Below, piece after piece: positions 43,802 to 53,117 of a DNA stretch of 64,000 bases (position 1 is its first letter; every line of letters begins with the position of its first letter). The DNA lies in contig WHTF01000007.1 in assembly GCA_009379725.1 (NCBI GenBank), positions 1 through 64,000 of the forward strand. The letters are read 5' to 3'. The position numbers and the translations under genes were made by a program. Under the pieces are notes generated by a model. That model made no database searches and was not told where the DNA came from. It saw nothing but the letters and a program-made list of their open reading frames with translations. The stretch comes from Deltaproteobacteria bacterium (GTDB taxonomy: Bacteria; Desulfobacterota; Binatia; UBA9968).

Positions 43802-46054
43802 TCAGACTTTCAGCGCGCGAAAAATCTTCTCAGCGGTGACCGGCAGCTCGAACAGCCGAACCCCAATAGCGTCGGCAACGGCGTTGGCAATGGCCGCCGG
43901 CGGGCCGTTGTTGGCGAATTCGCCGATAGGTTTGGCGTTCAGCGGTCCGACACCGCCGTCGGACTGCACTAATATCGTCCTGAGCTTTGGAATATCGGCT
44001 ATGGTGGGAAGTTTGTAGTCGCCGAGATTATTGTTGGCGATCTTGCCGTGATCCATTACCAGTTCTTCCATGATCCCCTGGCCGACACCCATGACGGTGG
44101 CGCCATCGATTTGACCCTGATGGGTCAGAGGATTGATGATCGTGCCGACATCGTGCGCGGTGATCATACGATGGACGCGCGCTGCGCCGGTTTCCGGGTC
44201 CACTTCGACTTCGGCCACCTGCGCGCAAATGTAACTGACCTCATCGGGATACGGATAGTCTTCGTACACCGAAACCTGCAGAGAGCCGCTTGCCTGTGAG
44301 CTGACACGGCGCAAAGTCACTTGTTGGCTCGCGTCCTGGCGCAGCCAAAACTTACCCTCGCCAAATTCTATCTCCTCCGCAGCGCACTCTAATAGATGCG
44401 CGGCGCATTCGAGCAATTGGCCGCGCAATCGGTCGCAGGCCTGGGATACGGCATTGCCCGCCACGTAAGTGACCCGGCTGGCCCTGACGCCGCTGTCACG
44501 CGGCCCGGTGTCGGTGTCGCCAATCACGACCCGCACCTGATCGACGGAGACTTTCATTTTTTCGGCAACCAATTGCCGCAGGATCGTATGCGTTCCGGAT
44601 CCTTGATCGATGGTTGGGCTCAACACCGTGAACGTGCCGTCGGCTTCCACGGATAATACCAAACCGGTGTCGCCGCCGCTGATATGCCGTGCTGAGAGCG
44701 AGATGCCGCGGCCACAATTGGCGCGGATTTTCGGCTTGCGCCAATCCGCAGCGTCCAGAGCTGCTTGCAGCACTTCGCGAAAGCGCACGTCGCGCAACCG
44801 ATGGCCGACAGCGTCTTCTTCGCCTTCACCGAGCAGCGTTTTAAGACGGAACTCCGCCGCATCCATGCCGAGCTCTTTGGCGATCATATCGGTGTGTGAT
44901 TCCAATGCAAAAGCCATAGCCACCGCGCCGGGACTGCGGTAGTAGCCGCCGGGCACCGTGTTTGTGTAAATCTGCAAAAATTCGAACCGGGAATTTTCGA
45001 CGCGATAGGGGACGCCGACGTAGTGCCACGTCGCCAATGATGAATTGGCTTTAAGCCCGCCATAGGCGCCGCCGGTGTGGACGGCCCGCAACGTGCGCGC
45101 GACGATGCGGCCGTCGCGCTTTATGCCGCTGCGCAGGGTAATGACGGTCGGATGTGCCGGGTTGCTCGCCGTCAATTCCTCGGCATAATTCATCACAAAC
45201 TTTACCGGCCGCCCGGATTTTTGCGCAAGGAAGTACGCGATGGGCAGGTCCATGGCGTCGCCCTTGCCGCCGAATTCACCGCCGACGTTGATCACGTTGA
45301 CGCAGATACGCTCTTCAGGAATGGACAACGCTTTGGCCATTTGGCTGCGTACGCCAAAAGGATTTTTGGCCGACACCCAGACCTGGATGCGTTCACCAGC
45401 CTCAATGCTGACAATGGCGGCATGCGGCTCGATATAGCCCTGGTGCCTGGCCGGGATATTAAACGTATGCTCTAAAACCATGTCTGCTTGACTAAAACCC
45501 TCTTCGACATTGCCTTTGCGCCAGGCCAAGCGGGTTAAGCCATTGGGTAGATCCGTCGCCAGCAGTTCCTTGGGGGCGCCGCCGTAAGATGCGACGTCAT
45601 CGTGCAGACGCGGCGCGTCGGGTTGCATCGCCTTCAATGGGTCGAAAACAGCGGGTAATTCCTGGTACTCCACGTCGATCAGGCTCAGAGCCTCTTCAGC
45701 GGCATCGACTGTTTCGGCCGCCACGGCAGCTACCCGGTCGCCAATGAATCGGACCGTGTCCCAACAAAGAGCCGGCATGTCGCGGATCTGTTTGCCGATG
45801 AGGCAATCTTTGGCGTCCGCACCGGTGATAATCGCTTTGACTCCGCTAACCTGATGCGCCTTGGCAATATCGATGCGCTTGATACGCGCGTGAGGGTGAG
45901 GGCTGCGGAGAATCCTCCCCCACAGCAGTCCGGGCAGATTTACATCCGCTGTGTAGAGCGTGCGACCGCTGACCTTATCGCCGCCTTCGGCCCGAAGAAC
46001 AGAGGTTCCGACGACTTTGAACTCCGGTATATTGCTATCATTGGCATGTTTCAT
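43802..46054 (-). CDS. Xanthine dehydrogenase family large (molybdopterin) subunit, orphan
   Basis: 750 residues. It has the a/b hammerhead region at the N-terminus (GRTLYTADVNLPGLLWGRILRSPHPHARI), the molybdopterin segments (INVGGEFGGKGDAMD, YYRSPGAVAMAFALE) and the catalytic Glu region (KPIGEFANNGPPAAIANAVADAIG). The iron-sulfur and FAD subunits are not adjacent, so it must borrow them from elsewhere or be part of a split operon. It differs clearly from the form II enzyme at 31308. Substrate unknown. Confidence 0.88.
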   Translation of the reverse strand: MKHANDSNIPEFKVVGTSVLRAEGGDKVSGRTLYTADVNLPGLLWGRILRSPHPHARIKRIDIAKAHQVSGVKAIITGADAKDCLIGKQIRDMPALCWDTVRFIGDRVAAVAAETVDAAEEALSLIDVEYQELPAVFDPLKAMQPDAPRLHDDVASYGGAPKELLATDLPNGLTRLAWRKGNVEEGFSQADMVLEHTFNIPARHQGYIEPHAAIVSIEAGERIQVWVSAKNPFGVRSQMAKALSIPEERICVNVINVGGEFGGKGDAMDLPIAYFLAQKSGRPVKFVMNYAEELTASNPAHPTVITLRSGIKRDGRIVARTLRAVHTGGAYGGLKANSSLATWHYVGVPYRVENSRFEFLQIYTNTVPGGYYRSPGAVAMAFALESHTDMIAKELGMDAAEFRLKTLLGEGEEDAVGHRLRDVRFREVLQAALDAADWRKPKIRANCGRGISLSARHISGGDTGLVLSVEADGTFTVLSPTIDQGSGTHTILRQLVAEKMKVSVDQVRVVIGDTDTGPRDSGVRASRVTYVAGNAVSQACDRLRGQLLECAAHLLECAAEEIEFGEGKFWLRQDASQQVTLRRVSSQASGSLQVSVYEDYPYPDEVSYICAQVAEVEVDPETGAARVHRMITAHDVGTIINPLTHQGQIDGATVMGVGQGIMEELVMDHGKIANNNLGDYKLPTIADIPKLRTILVQSDGGVGPLNAKPIGEFANNGPPAAIANAVADAIGVRLFELPVTAEKIFRALKV

Positions 46055-46175
46055 TGGTCTTCCGGCAAATCATAATTTTCAGCAGAGACTAGTTGACAGA
46101 TTGCCATCGTGTCAACATCGAAGCCGCTGGAATCCGCCAATCGATTGCCGGAATGACGGATGCTATACTCATCTG

Positions 46176-46619
46176 ATGACTTGGAAGGACAATTTAATCG
46201 ATAATCCGGCGCAAATTCGCCGGTTGGTTCTGCAAAGCCGTCGTGTTGCCGTGCTCGGTATCAAGACCGAGGCGCAGGCGGATCAACCGTCGGTGTATGT
46301 GCCGCATTATCTGCTCCAAGCAGGCTACGAAATTATTCCGGTGCCGGTCTATTACCCCGAAGTCAGCGAAATATTCGGCGCGCGAGTCTATCGCCGCCTG
46401 GTCGACATTCCGGGAGAAGTCGATCTGGTGGATGTATTTCGTCGTCCTGGGGATATTAACGGCCACGTCGACGATATCGTTGCGAAGAAACCGAAAGCGG
46501 TCTGGTTTCAGTCCGGCATTCGCAACGACGAAGCCGCGGAAACTTTCGCCCGCGCCGGTATCCAGGTCGTGCAGGACCGCTGTCTCATGGTCGAGCACCG
46601 GATGGCGGCGAGTAGATAA
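46176..46619 (+). CDS. CoA-binding (succinyl-CoA synthetase-like) domain protein
   Basis: 147 residues from ATG at 46176. The frame is open upstream to 45960 but overlaps the divergent XDH gene start. The fold is the YccU-type CoA_binding Rossmann domain: VAVLGIKTEAQADQPSVYVPHYLLQAGYEIIPV, VDIPGEVDLVDVFRRPGDI and AVWFQSGIRNDEAAETFARAGIQVVQDRCLMVEH. Such small proteins bind CoA; their cellular role is not settled. Divergent from the molybdenum hydroxylase gene. Confidence 0.88.
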   Translation: MTWKDNLIDNPAQIRRLVLQSRRVAVLGIKTEAQADQPSVYVPHYLLQAGYEIIPVPVYYPEVSEIFGARVYRRLVDIPGEVDLVDVFRRPGDINGHVDDIVAKKPKAVWFQSGIRNDEAAETFARAGIQVVQDRCLMVEHRMAASR

Positions 46620-46643
46620 CCCGCCACCGCGCCGGCTGAGTGA

Positions 46644-47780
46644 TCATTGCTCGGCTTTTAATTGCTTCATAAACCAGTCGGCAATGTAAGTGCGGCGCTC
46701 GAAACGCTTCTCGCCATGTCCAACTCCGTCGAGCATCGAACGATCCGGTGAATTGACCGCCTTCTCGTAAAGGTTGAGCGCGCCGCGCGGGTCCATAACG
46801 CGATCGTCGTAGCTGTAACCGACCAATAAGGGACATTCGATTCGATCCGCACGGCCTTCGAGAGTGAATTCTTTGATCTTCTCCCGCGCTTCTCTCAGAT
46901 CTTTGGCCCCCATCAACCAGCGCAGACGGTCCTGAATCGGCGGGTAATAATCGAAAATGTCATCGACTAAATTGTAGGCGCCGCTCCACACGGCGACGGC
47001 TTTAATGCGTTTTTCCGCCGTGGCGCAGCGCGGCCCGGAATAGCCGCCCATGCTCGAGCCATGCAGGCCGATGCGATCCGCGTCAACGTCGGCGCGAGTG
47101 ACGAGATAATCGACGACGGCTTTCGCGATGCGTTCGCAATCGGGCGGTGCATAGAGTTTTTTCTCGCGCAGTGTGCCGCCGTGTCCAGGCCCGTCGACGT
47201 CGATGAAATGCATGCCGCGCCGTACGTACTGGCCGGCGCCGCCGTCTTCGCCTCTCAAGAGAATGCCATCGGCGCCGCCGTAGTTATAGACTACCGGCAG
47301 GCGTGTTCCGGGCTTGCCCCGGCCGGGAAAGAAAAGCGCATCGAGCAATTGGCTTTCGTAAGGGATCTGAACGCGTTCGAACGGGGCGGGGACAAGGCTC
47401 CAGGCTTTGACGAAAGTCTCTTTGAGTTTGCCGTAGGCGGGGAGCATGCGCGAATCGCTATCCGCCATGTAAACCAGCGCACGGCGATAGAAGTCTGCGG
47501 CACGAAGGTAAAACTCATGCGCGGTGACCTTGCGCTCCTCCTGGACAAAGCCGGCGGCGAGCTCTTCGTTCTTTGCTGCGACCGCGCTCCATTCCGCGTA
47601 CCAGCTTTCCAGATTATAGGATTTGACGCGCCGGGCAACGCCGCGAATGTCCGGGTCGGGGTGGTTCGCGAAAATCTCCATGCGTACTTCCAATTGTCCG
47701 CCACCTGGGAGTCCTCGAGCGGGGAATAGCGCTTTCTCCGCCGCATGTTTATCTAATAGATCACTGCTCTGACTTGCCAT
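46644..47780 (-). CDS. Alpha/beta hydrolase, FrsA/dihydropseudooxynicotine-hydrolase-like
   Basis: 378 residues. A helical N-terminal ~130 residues precede the hydrolase core: VVYNYGGADGILLRG (oxyanion region), the nucleophile elbow LHGSSMGGYSG with central Ser, an acid in VGYSYDDRVMDPR, and a C-terminal His (DGVGHGEKRF). These enzymes open C-C or C-N bonds or esters of heterocyclic compounds. GGAGG lies before the ATG at 47780. Convergent with the CoA-binding gene. Confidence 0.85.
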   Translation of the reverse strand: MASQSSDLLDKHAAEKALFPARGLPGGGQLEVRMEIFANHPDPDIRGVARRVKSYNLESWYAEWSAVAAKNEELAAGFVQEERKVTAHEFYLRAADFYRRALVYMADSDSRMLPAYGKLKETFVKAWSLVPAPFERVQIPYESQLLDALFFPGRGKPGTRLPVVYNYGGADGILLRGEDGGAGQYVRRGMHFIDVDGPGHGGTLREKKLYAPPDCERIAKAVVDYLVTRADVDADRIGLHGSSMGGYSGPRCATAEKRIKAVAVWSGAYNLVDDIFDYYPPIQDRLRWLMGAKDLREAREKIKEFTLEGRADRIECPLLVGYSYDDRVMDPRGALNLYEKAVNSPDRSMLDGVGHGEKRFERRTYIADWFMKQLKAEQ

Positions 47781-47866
47781 GGTTATTCCTCCTTGGGTAT
47801 CGGAGCCTTAACTACCATTCGCATTTGTCTTGCCCCAGGAAAGACAAAAATTCAAGCCAAAGAAAC

Positions 47867-47886
47867 AAGCCATGTCGCGATGGCTT
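47867..47886 (-). terminator. Possible terminator of the histidine kinase gene
   Basis: AAGCCAT-6 nt-ATGGCTT is a perfect 7-bp stem 29 bp after the kinase stop. On the minus strand a T-rich run (GTTTCTTTGG) follows, which suits termination, though the run is broken. Confidence 0.45.
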
Positions 47887-47915
47887 GAAAGTGGAGTCTA
47901 CGCCAGCAAGCATTT

Positions 47916-50267
47916 CTAATTTTCAGGGGATACTGAACGAGATGAACCCTCGACTCCCTTCGTGGAGTCTGTTTCGGGGAACGAACGGGGAAGAAGAATT
48001 GTGAACGTCGACCCTTTGCCGGGCACACTGACGACCGTCACGGTTCCACCGAGGAGCCCGACAAACGTTTTGACGATGTGTAAACCTAAGCCTACGCCGC
48101 CATAGGTTCGAGTCTGGGAACTGTCGAGCTGGCGGAACCTCTCAAATATCACAGGCAAATTTTCGGCGGCGATGCCGACGCCGGTATCATTGACGGTAAG
48201 TTCAACCGAGTCCGATGGCGTGATATATCGAACGCTGAGGGTCACCGATCCCTCTTCGGTGAATTTTAACGCGTTGTTGATCAAGTTTTGTAAGATGTGC
48301 TTCAACTTGTCGCGGTCGGTACGCACGCGAGGTAGATCGGCAGACCACTCCCATCGCAAAGTTACATCTTTCCCCAAAGGATATTCGTAAGATGGCTTTA
48401 GATCGTCCAAAAAAGTTGTCAGAGAGAACTCGTCCCAGTCTACACCCACTGCCCCCACCTCGATTTTAGTGGCATCCATGATGCTGTTGACCATCATTAA
48501 CAGCTCGTTAGCGTGATGGGTTACTTTATCCAGGGCTTTGCTTTGGTCAGCACTAATTGCCCCCAGCACCCCGTCCTGGACGATCTGAGTATAGCCGGAG
48601 ATGACATTGAGCGGAGTTCTCAGCTCGTGCGACATGATGCTCAAAAATTCGTTTTTGACCCGATTGGACTTTTCGAGTTCGAGCGCCTGTCGCCGTGTCT
48701 TTTCGTAGAGTTGGGAATTGTCGATGGCGGCCGCGGCTTGGCCGGCCAGACTTATGATGAAGCTGGCTTCTTCATCGCTAAATCGGCGTTCATCGTGGCA
48801 GTAAAACGACAGCACCCCGAGAGCTTTATTCTTAGCCAGCAGCGGTACGCCGAAATAGGAAATGTACCCGTTCCGTTTGAAATATTCAGAGTGGAGTCCC
48901 TGGCTAGCGATTTGGATGTTTGATACGAAAATCGCATCCCTACTTTCCAGAACCGGATGTGATGTGTCCCATTGACCGTCGGGGTCCGCTTTCCAAGCCT
49001 CCTCATCAGTGCCACGGGAGGCGACTCTGATGAGCTTTCCGTCGTCCGCGCCGAGAAGCATGATCGTCGCTACCGTGTTAGGCACCAACCGATTGAGGCT
49101 GTCCAGTAATACATCCAGTACGGCGCGGAGCTCCAGGGTCGACGTGGTCGCCAGGTTGATCTCATAAAGCGCGGCTTGCCGCTCGGTATGGCGCTGAATT
49201 TCTTGTCGGGATCTTTTTTCCTCGCTAATATCACGGATAATGCAAACCGAGGCGACCGGACGTTCATCTTGATCCTTCATTAAGAACGAAGAAATGGCGA
49301 CGATGACCAGTCCCGGCTGTCGGGCTTCGAGAACACATTCGCAATCGCGCAGCGTACCCGTAAGAACGGCCCGATCCAAATCGCCTCCCGGAAACGTGAA
49401 AAGACTCGCCAGAACGCTTACCGGCATTCCTTCGAGCTCTTTTTCCAAGCGGTCAAACATACGGCACGCGGCAGCATTCGCGACCCGGACGATGCCTTCA
49501 TTGTCCAACAGTAGTAAAGCCTCGTCGATCGCATTGATAATTTCCGTGGCGGCAAAAGCCGGCGTGATATCCACCAGTCGGTAGCGCCGGATTGCCAATG
49601 CAGCGAGGGCGACAAAGCCCAAGATGGGAATATGGCCGAATGGATAAAGCGGAATGCCGAAGGCGGCGAGATAATCGAAGGAAGCCAAATAAGCGATACA
49701 AAACGCCGTGAACAGTGCTTTGCTTCTCAATTGCGTGCTTTTTAGCAGGGCCGTATGGTATCCGAGCCAATAATGGTGCAGACTCAGCGCCATCAAGCAA
49801 AAGAAAAACGCAACAAAGACCATGCCGGCCCATTCATAAAGCGGGTAGTATCCCCACCAGCGCGGCCGGACGTCGTCAATAAACGTATCGCTCCATAGCG
49901 CCGTCGCACAAAACAAGGCACAAGCCAGCCAAACAAGCCGGACGCGGTTTTGATGTTTGCGCTCGATTTGTAGTGTGTAAAGCGTGAAGTGGTAAACCGC
50001 AGCGGGAATAAACGTGATTCCGATGTGTCCTGCTCGAGCCCATGCTTTCGCCGCCGCTTCCGTTTGAGCACAGTACATGAGCCCGTAACCCGACAACCAG
50101 AGGGTTGCAGTCGTGATCATCACAAAGAAAGAAATACTGACGCGGGAATAGCGCTCTGACACGATGACGACCAGACCGAGACCGAACATGGTGATTGCCG
50201 CCACGAGATTGGGCACCGCGTAGAAGCTAAAACTGTAACTTGCAGGGACAAAAAACTCGGCAGTCAT
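47916..50267 (-). CDS. Multi-domain sensor histidine kinase (7TM-PAS-GAF-HisKA-HATPase)
   Basis: 783 residues. Residues ~15-230 are seven hydrophobic helices of the histidine-kinase N-terminal 7TM type. A PAS domain follows (AIDEALLLLDNEGIVRVANAAACRMF, ending in a PAC-like SSFLMKDQDERPVASVCIIRDISEEK), then a GAF domain (~375-515). The dimerisation domain carries phospho-acceptor His547 (MSHELRTPLN), and the ATPase domain has the N box (NLINNALKFTEEG), DTGVGIAAEN and GGVGLGLHIVK. No response regulator is adjacent. A signal in the membrane plus a small ligand bound by GAF could be integrated. Confidence 0.93.
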   Translation of the reverse strand: MTAEFFVPASYSFSFYAVPNLVAAITMFGLGLVVIVSERYSRVSISFFVMITTATLWLSGYGLMYCAQTEAAAKAWARAGHIGITFIPAAVYHFTLYTLQIERKHQNRVRLVWLACALFCATALWSDTFIDDVRPRWWGYYPLYEWAGMVFVAFFFCLMALSLHHYWLGYHTALLKSTQLRSKALFTAFCIAYLASFDYLAAFGIPLYPFGHIPILGFVALAALAIRRYRLVDITPAFAATEIINAIDEALLLLDNEGIVRVANAAACRMFDRLEKELEGMPVSVLASLFTFPGGDLDRAVLTGTLRDCECVLEARQPGLVIVAISSFLMKDQDERPVASVCIIRDISEEKRSRQEIQRHTERQAALYEINLATTSTLELRAVLDVLLDSLNRLVPNTVATIMLLGADDGKLIRVASRGTDEEAWKADPDGQWDTSHPVLESRDAIFVSNIQIASQGLHSEYFKRNGYISYFGVPLLAKNKALGVLSFYCHDERRFSDEEASFIISLAGQAAAAIDNSQLYEKTRRQALELEKSNRVKNEFLSIMSHELRTPLNVISGYTQIVQDGVLGAISADQSKALDKVTHHANELLMMVNSIMDATKIEVGAVGVDWDEFSLTTFLDDLKPSYEYPLGKDVTLRWEWSADLPRVRTDRDKLKHILQNLINNALKFTEEGSVTLSVRYITPSDSVELTVNDTGVGIAAENLPVIFERFRQLDSSQTRTYGGVGLGLHIVKTFVGLLGGTVTVVSVPGKGSTFTILLPRSFPETDSTKGVEGSSRSVSPEN

Positions 50268-50368
50268 CGGCGAATAATCGTATCAGTAGCTGCCGCGCTG
50301 CAGACGATTGCAGATGGAGATGAAAGACGAAAAGATTTTGCGCTGCAGGAGAATTTTTGGTGTGGCGC

Positions 50369-52420
50369 TCATTGATTCTGGTCGTATAAACTCTTATAGA
50401 TCCCGTGATTACGCATGACAAGCTTAACATACTGGCGGGTTTCCAAATAGGGAATTTGTTCTACGAACTCTTCAATATCGTCGGTGAGAATCTCTTTTTC
50501 CCAGCGGTCTACCGCGGCCTCGCCGGCATTATAGGCGGCAATGGCTTTGAAGCGGTTGTTCGAATACCGGCGAAGCAAATCACTTAGATATTGGATTCCG
50601 AGAGTTAGATTGAGCTCGGCATTGAAGAGTTTTTCGTTCGCCGGCGCTGCCTGGCCGAGCTGTCTTGCCATGCGGCCGGCAGTTGACGGCAGTAGCTGCA
50701 TGAGCCCGAGAGCCACTGCCGGTGAACGGGCGCGGGTGTCGAACAGACTTTCCTGCCGAATCAGCGCGAGGATGAGGTAGGGGTCGATGTCTCTTTCACG
50801 CGATTTTTGTTGGATGAGCTCCCAATACGCCAATGGAAAACGATGGAAAACGCGATCGCTGGCGGGTCCGGGAAGCTGATTGGCCACGGCGACACTGCGA
50901 GAGAAAGCGTGATTGTTGGCGTACTCCTCTACAAGCAACCAGCGAAGGCGAGGATGCTGCCGGGCGATTCGGTTGACCTCGTCCAACTCGCTCACTGCCA
51001 GCGCGGGCAACTTTAGCTCGGCTAATTCCCGCGCGCGGACGAGATGAAATGACGCCTCGGGGTAAGAGAGCAGGTCCTGGTCGGTTACCGCCGCCGGTTT
51101 TATTGCCTTGGTCTGCGGAGTCGAGATTCCGGCTCTAGCCAGCGCACGCGCTGCAAGGGCTTGATAGTAGGATTCTTGCCCTTGCCTGAAGATTTGCTGG
51201 TAAAGGCGAATAGCCGTGTCGTGGATGCCTAGCTGTTCAGACGTTCGAGCTTGCCAATAAAGAGCTGCGATCTTATATCTTTCTTGCTTTGTCTTTATTG
51301 CCAGTGATCCGAAGGTTGCATTGGCGTCGAGCAAGTTGCCGGAACGATAATGCAGCCAAGCCAGGCGCCACATGGCATCCTCGCCGACTTGGCTGTTGGG
51401 GAACTTCTTGGGCAGTGAACTGTACAGGGGAATTGCTTCGTTATTCTTCCCTTGGGACTCCAATATATCGGCTGCGGCAAACTGGGCGCTAGCCGAATAC
51501 TGGCTGTCCGGGTAGTTTTCCTTAAGTTGCATGAAATACGCCAGAGCTTGACTGTTGTCATTGCGGTTCCAAAGAATATTGCCGATTCTATAGAGCGCAT
51601 CGGCTGCCTCCGAGCTGCTGGAAAAATCCCGGATAATTTCTTCGAGGACAGGGATGGCTTCGCTTCTTTTGCGAATAGAAAGATAGAGATTGGCGAGCTT
51701 TGTCAGATGCTGGAGCCGAAGCACCGGCCCAAGATCTTGATTGAGGAGTTTCTTGTAAAGGATTTCGGCGGCGCCATGTTCTCTTTCCCTTACCAGCCGA
51801 TCTGCCTCATCGGCTATTGCGGTGACCGTAATGAGACCAAATAGATCGGGATGTTGATCGCGCAAACGGACGACTTCCCTGCGTGCCGCAGCGCTCCAGC
51901 GGGAGCGGGGAGCAATCGTTCTCAACTCCTGAAAGAGGGAGTAGGCCTGAAAGACATCTCCTTGCGCCTCCTGGGTTTGCGCCTGGAGGTAGAGCGCTTC
52001 TTCCGAGATGTCGTGTTTTAAGTTCTTCTCGGCCCGCAAAGAACGCAGGGCATTGACGGCTTCCGGATAACTCTTTTCAGCGATCTCGATTTTGATCCGT
52101 TGCAACTCCGCGCGATGATACCAAATGCTTCGGGGATACTCTTCCCGGAGCCGCGAAATAAACTCGCGAGATGCCTGCCAATCCGATTCTTGAAAGGCGA
52201 TTACGGCAAGGTAATAGAGCGCATAGTCCGCCAACGCATAACCGGAACTCAAAGTTCGTTGAAACGGATCTTTGGCTTGAGAGGGCGCCCCGCTCGAGAA
52301 CAAAGAATATGCGGCGGCAAAGCTTTGACGAAAATCGGTTTCCTGCGCGAGAATACACGCTGGCGAGGCGGCCAACAGTATCGCGAGCAGGACTACGGTG
52401 ATAAAGCCGTGATTGCGCAT
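50369..52420 (-). CDS. Soluble lytic murein transglycosylase, Slt70 type
   Basis: 683 residues from ATG at 52420, which leaves a clean signal peptide (HGFITVVLLAILLAASPACILAQ). The bulk is a superhelix of TPR-like repeats, and the C-terminal ~140 residues are the SLT catalytic domain: LILALIRQESLFDTRARSP with the catalytic Glu, then GLMQLLPSTAGRMA, NLTLGIQYLSDLL and AYNAGEAAVDRW. It cleaves the MurNAc-GlcNAc bond of peptidoglycan in the periplasm with formation of 1,6-anhydroMurNAc. Confidence 0.93.
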   Translation of the reverse strand: MRNHGFITVVLLAILLAASPACILAQETDFRQSFAAAYSLFSSGAPSQAKDPFQRTLSSGYALADYALYYLAVIAFQESDWQASREFISRLREEYPRSIWYHRAELQRIKIEIAEKSYPEAVNALRSLRAEKNLKHDISEEALYLQAQTQEAQGDVFQAYSLFQELRTIAPRSRWSAAARREVVRLRDQHPDLFGLITVTAIADEADRLVREREHGAAEILYKKLLNQDLGPVLRLQHLTKLANLYLSIRKRSEAIPVLEEIIRDFSSSSEAADALYRIGNILWNRNDNSQALAYFMQLKENYPDSQYSASAQFAAADILESQGKNNEAIPLYSSLPKKFPNSQVGEDAMWRLAWLHYRSGNLLDANATFGSLAIKTKQERYKIAALYWQARTSEQLGIHDTAIRLYQQIFRQGQESYYQALAARALARAGISTPQTKAIKPAAVTDQDLLSYPEASFHLVRARELAELKLPALAVSELDEVNRIARQHPRLRWLLVEEYANNHAFSRSVAVANQLPGPASDRVFHRFPLAYWELIQQKSRERDIDPYLILALIRQESLFDTRARSPAVALGLMQLLPSTAGRMARQLGQAAPANEKLFNAELNLTLGIQYLSDLLRRYSNNRFKAIAAYNAGEAAVDRWEKEILTDDIEEFVEQIPYLETRQYVKLVMRNHGIYKSLYDQNQ

Positions 52421-52620
52421 TTGCCAAAGTGTAACGAAGGCGCGTTGCGGATTCAACAAATATTCAGACTACGGGCGAAGAGGCGAATTTTCTTTCGCCG
52501 GTAACACGTGGGTATAGTATTGTTTTTTGCGCCGATGACAGTTATGGTTTTTGATCATTGTGAGGGCTTGATTGACCCGTGATTTCGAGAGAGTACGCGG
52601 AAATCAAGGAGGAGAGTCGT

Positions 52621-53052
52621 TTGAAAATTGAGGGAAGTTACACGTTTAACGCCCCGAGGGACAAGGTTTGGCAGGTTCTTCTTGATCCGAAGGTGATGGC
52701 GCAATGCATGCCCGGTTGTGAGGGACTGAAGGAAGTCGCTCCCGACCAGTACGAGGCAACCATGAAAGTGGGTATCGCCGCAGTCAAAGGAAGCTACAAG
52801 GGCAAAGTGACCATCAAGGACAAACAACGTCCGGAGCATTACGTGTTAAGCGGTTCAGGTTCGGGAGGCCCCGGTTTCATGCAGGGCGACGTCGCCATCG
52901 ATCTCGAAGAGAGCAATGGACAAACGATTCTGAAGTATAGCGCTGACGCGCAAGTGGGCGGTTTGATCGCCAGCATCGGACAGCGGATGTTGGGAGGGGT
53001 TGCCAAGATGATGGTGGATCAGTTTTTCAAGAAGATGGAAACTTTCATGTGA
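52621..53052 (+). CDS. CoxG-like SRPBCC protein
   Basis: 143 residues from TTG at 52621, chosen because GGAGGAG lies 6 nt before it. The fold is SRPBCC: GSYTFNAPRDKVWQVLLDPKVMAQCMPGC is a near-perfect CoxG (carbon-monoxide dehydrogenase subunit G) N-terminus, and GGLIASIGQRMLGGVAKMMVDQFF its C-terminus. CoxG anchors or matures molybdenum hydroxylases at the membrane. It is distant from the two molybdenum hydroxylase loci at 30 and 44 kb, which it might serve. Confidence 0.87.
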   Translation: MKIEGSYTFNAPRDKVWQVLLDPKVMAQCMPGCEGLKEVAPDQYEATMKVGIAAVKGSYKGKVTIKDKQRPEHYVLSGSGSGGPGFMQGDVAIDLEESNGQTILKYSADAQVGGLIASIGQRMLGGVAKMMVDQFFKKMETFM

Positions 53053-53117
53053 ACGTTGACTGCGAAAGCTTCGGTCCCCCGCCATTGACCGTTCTTATTG
53101 GATAAACCGAATATCTC

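Noticed and set aside
45960-46175. Upstream extension of the CoA-binding protein
   Set aside because: It runs over the divergent molybdenum hydroxylase start and the family begins at MTWKDN.
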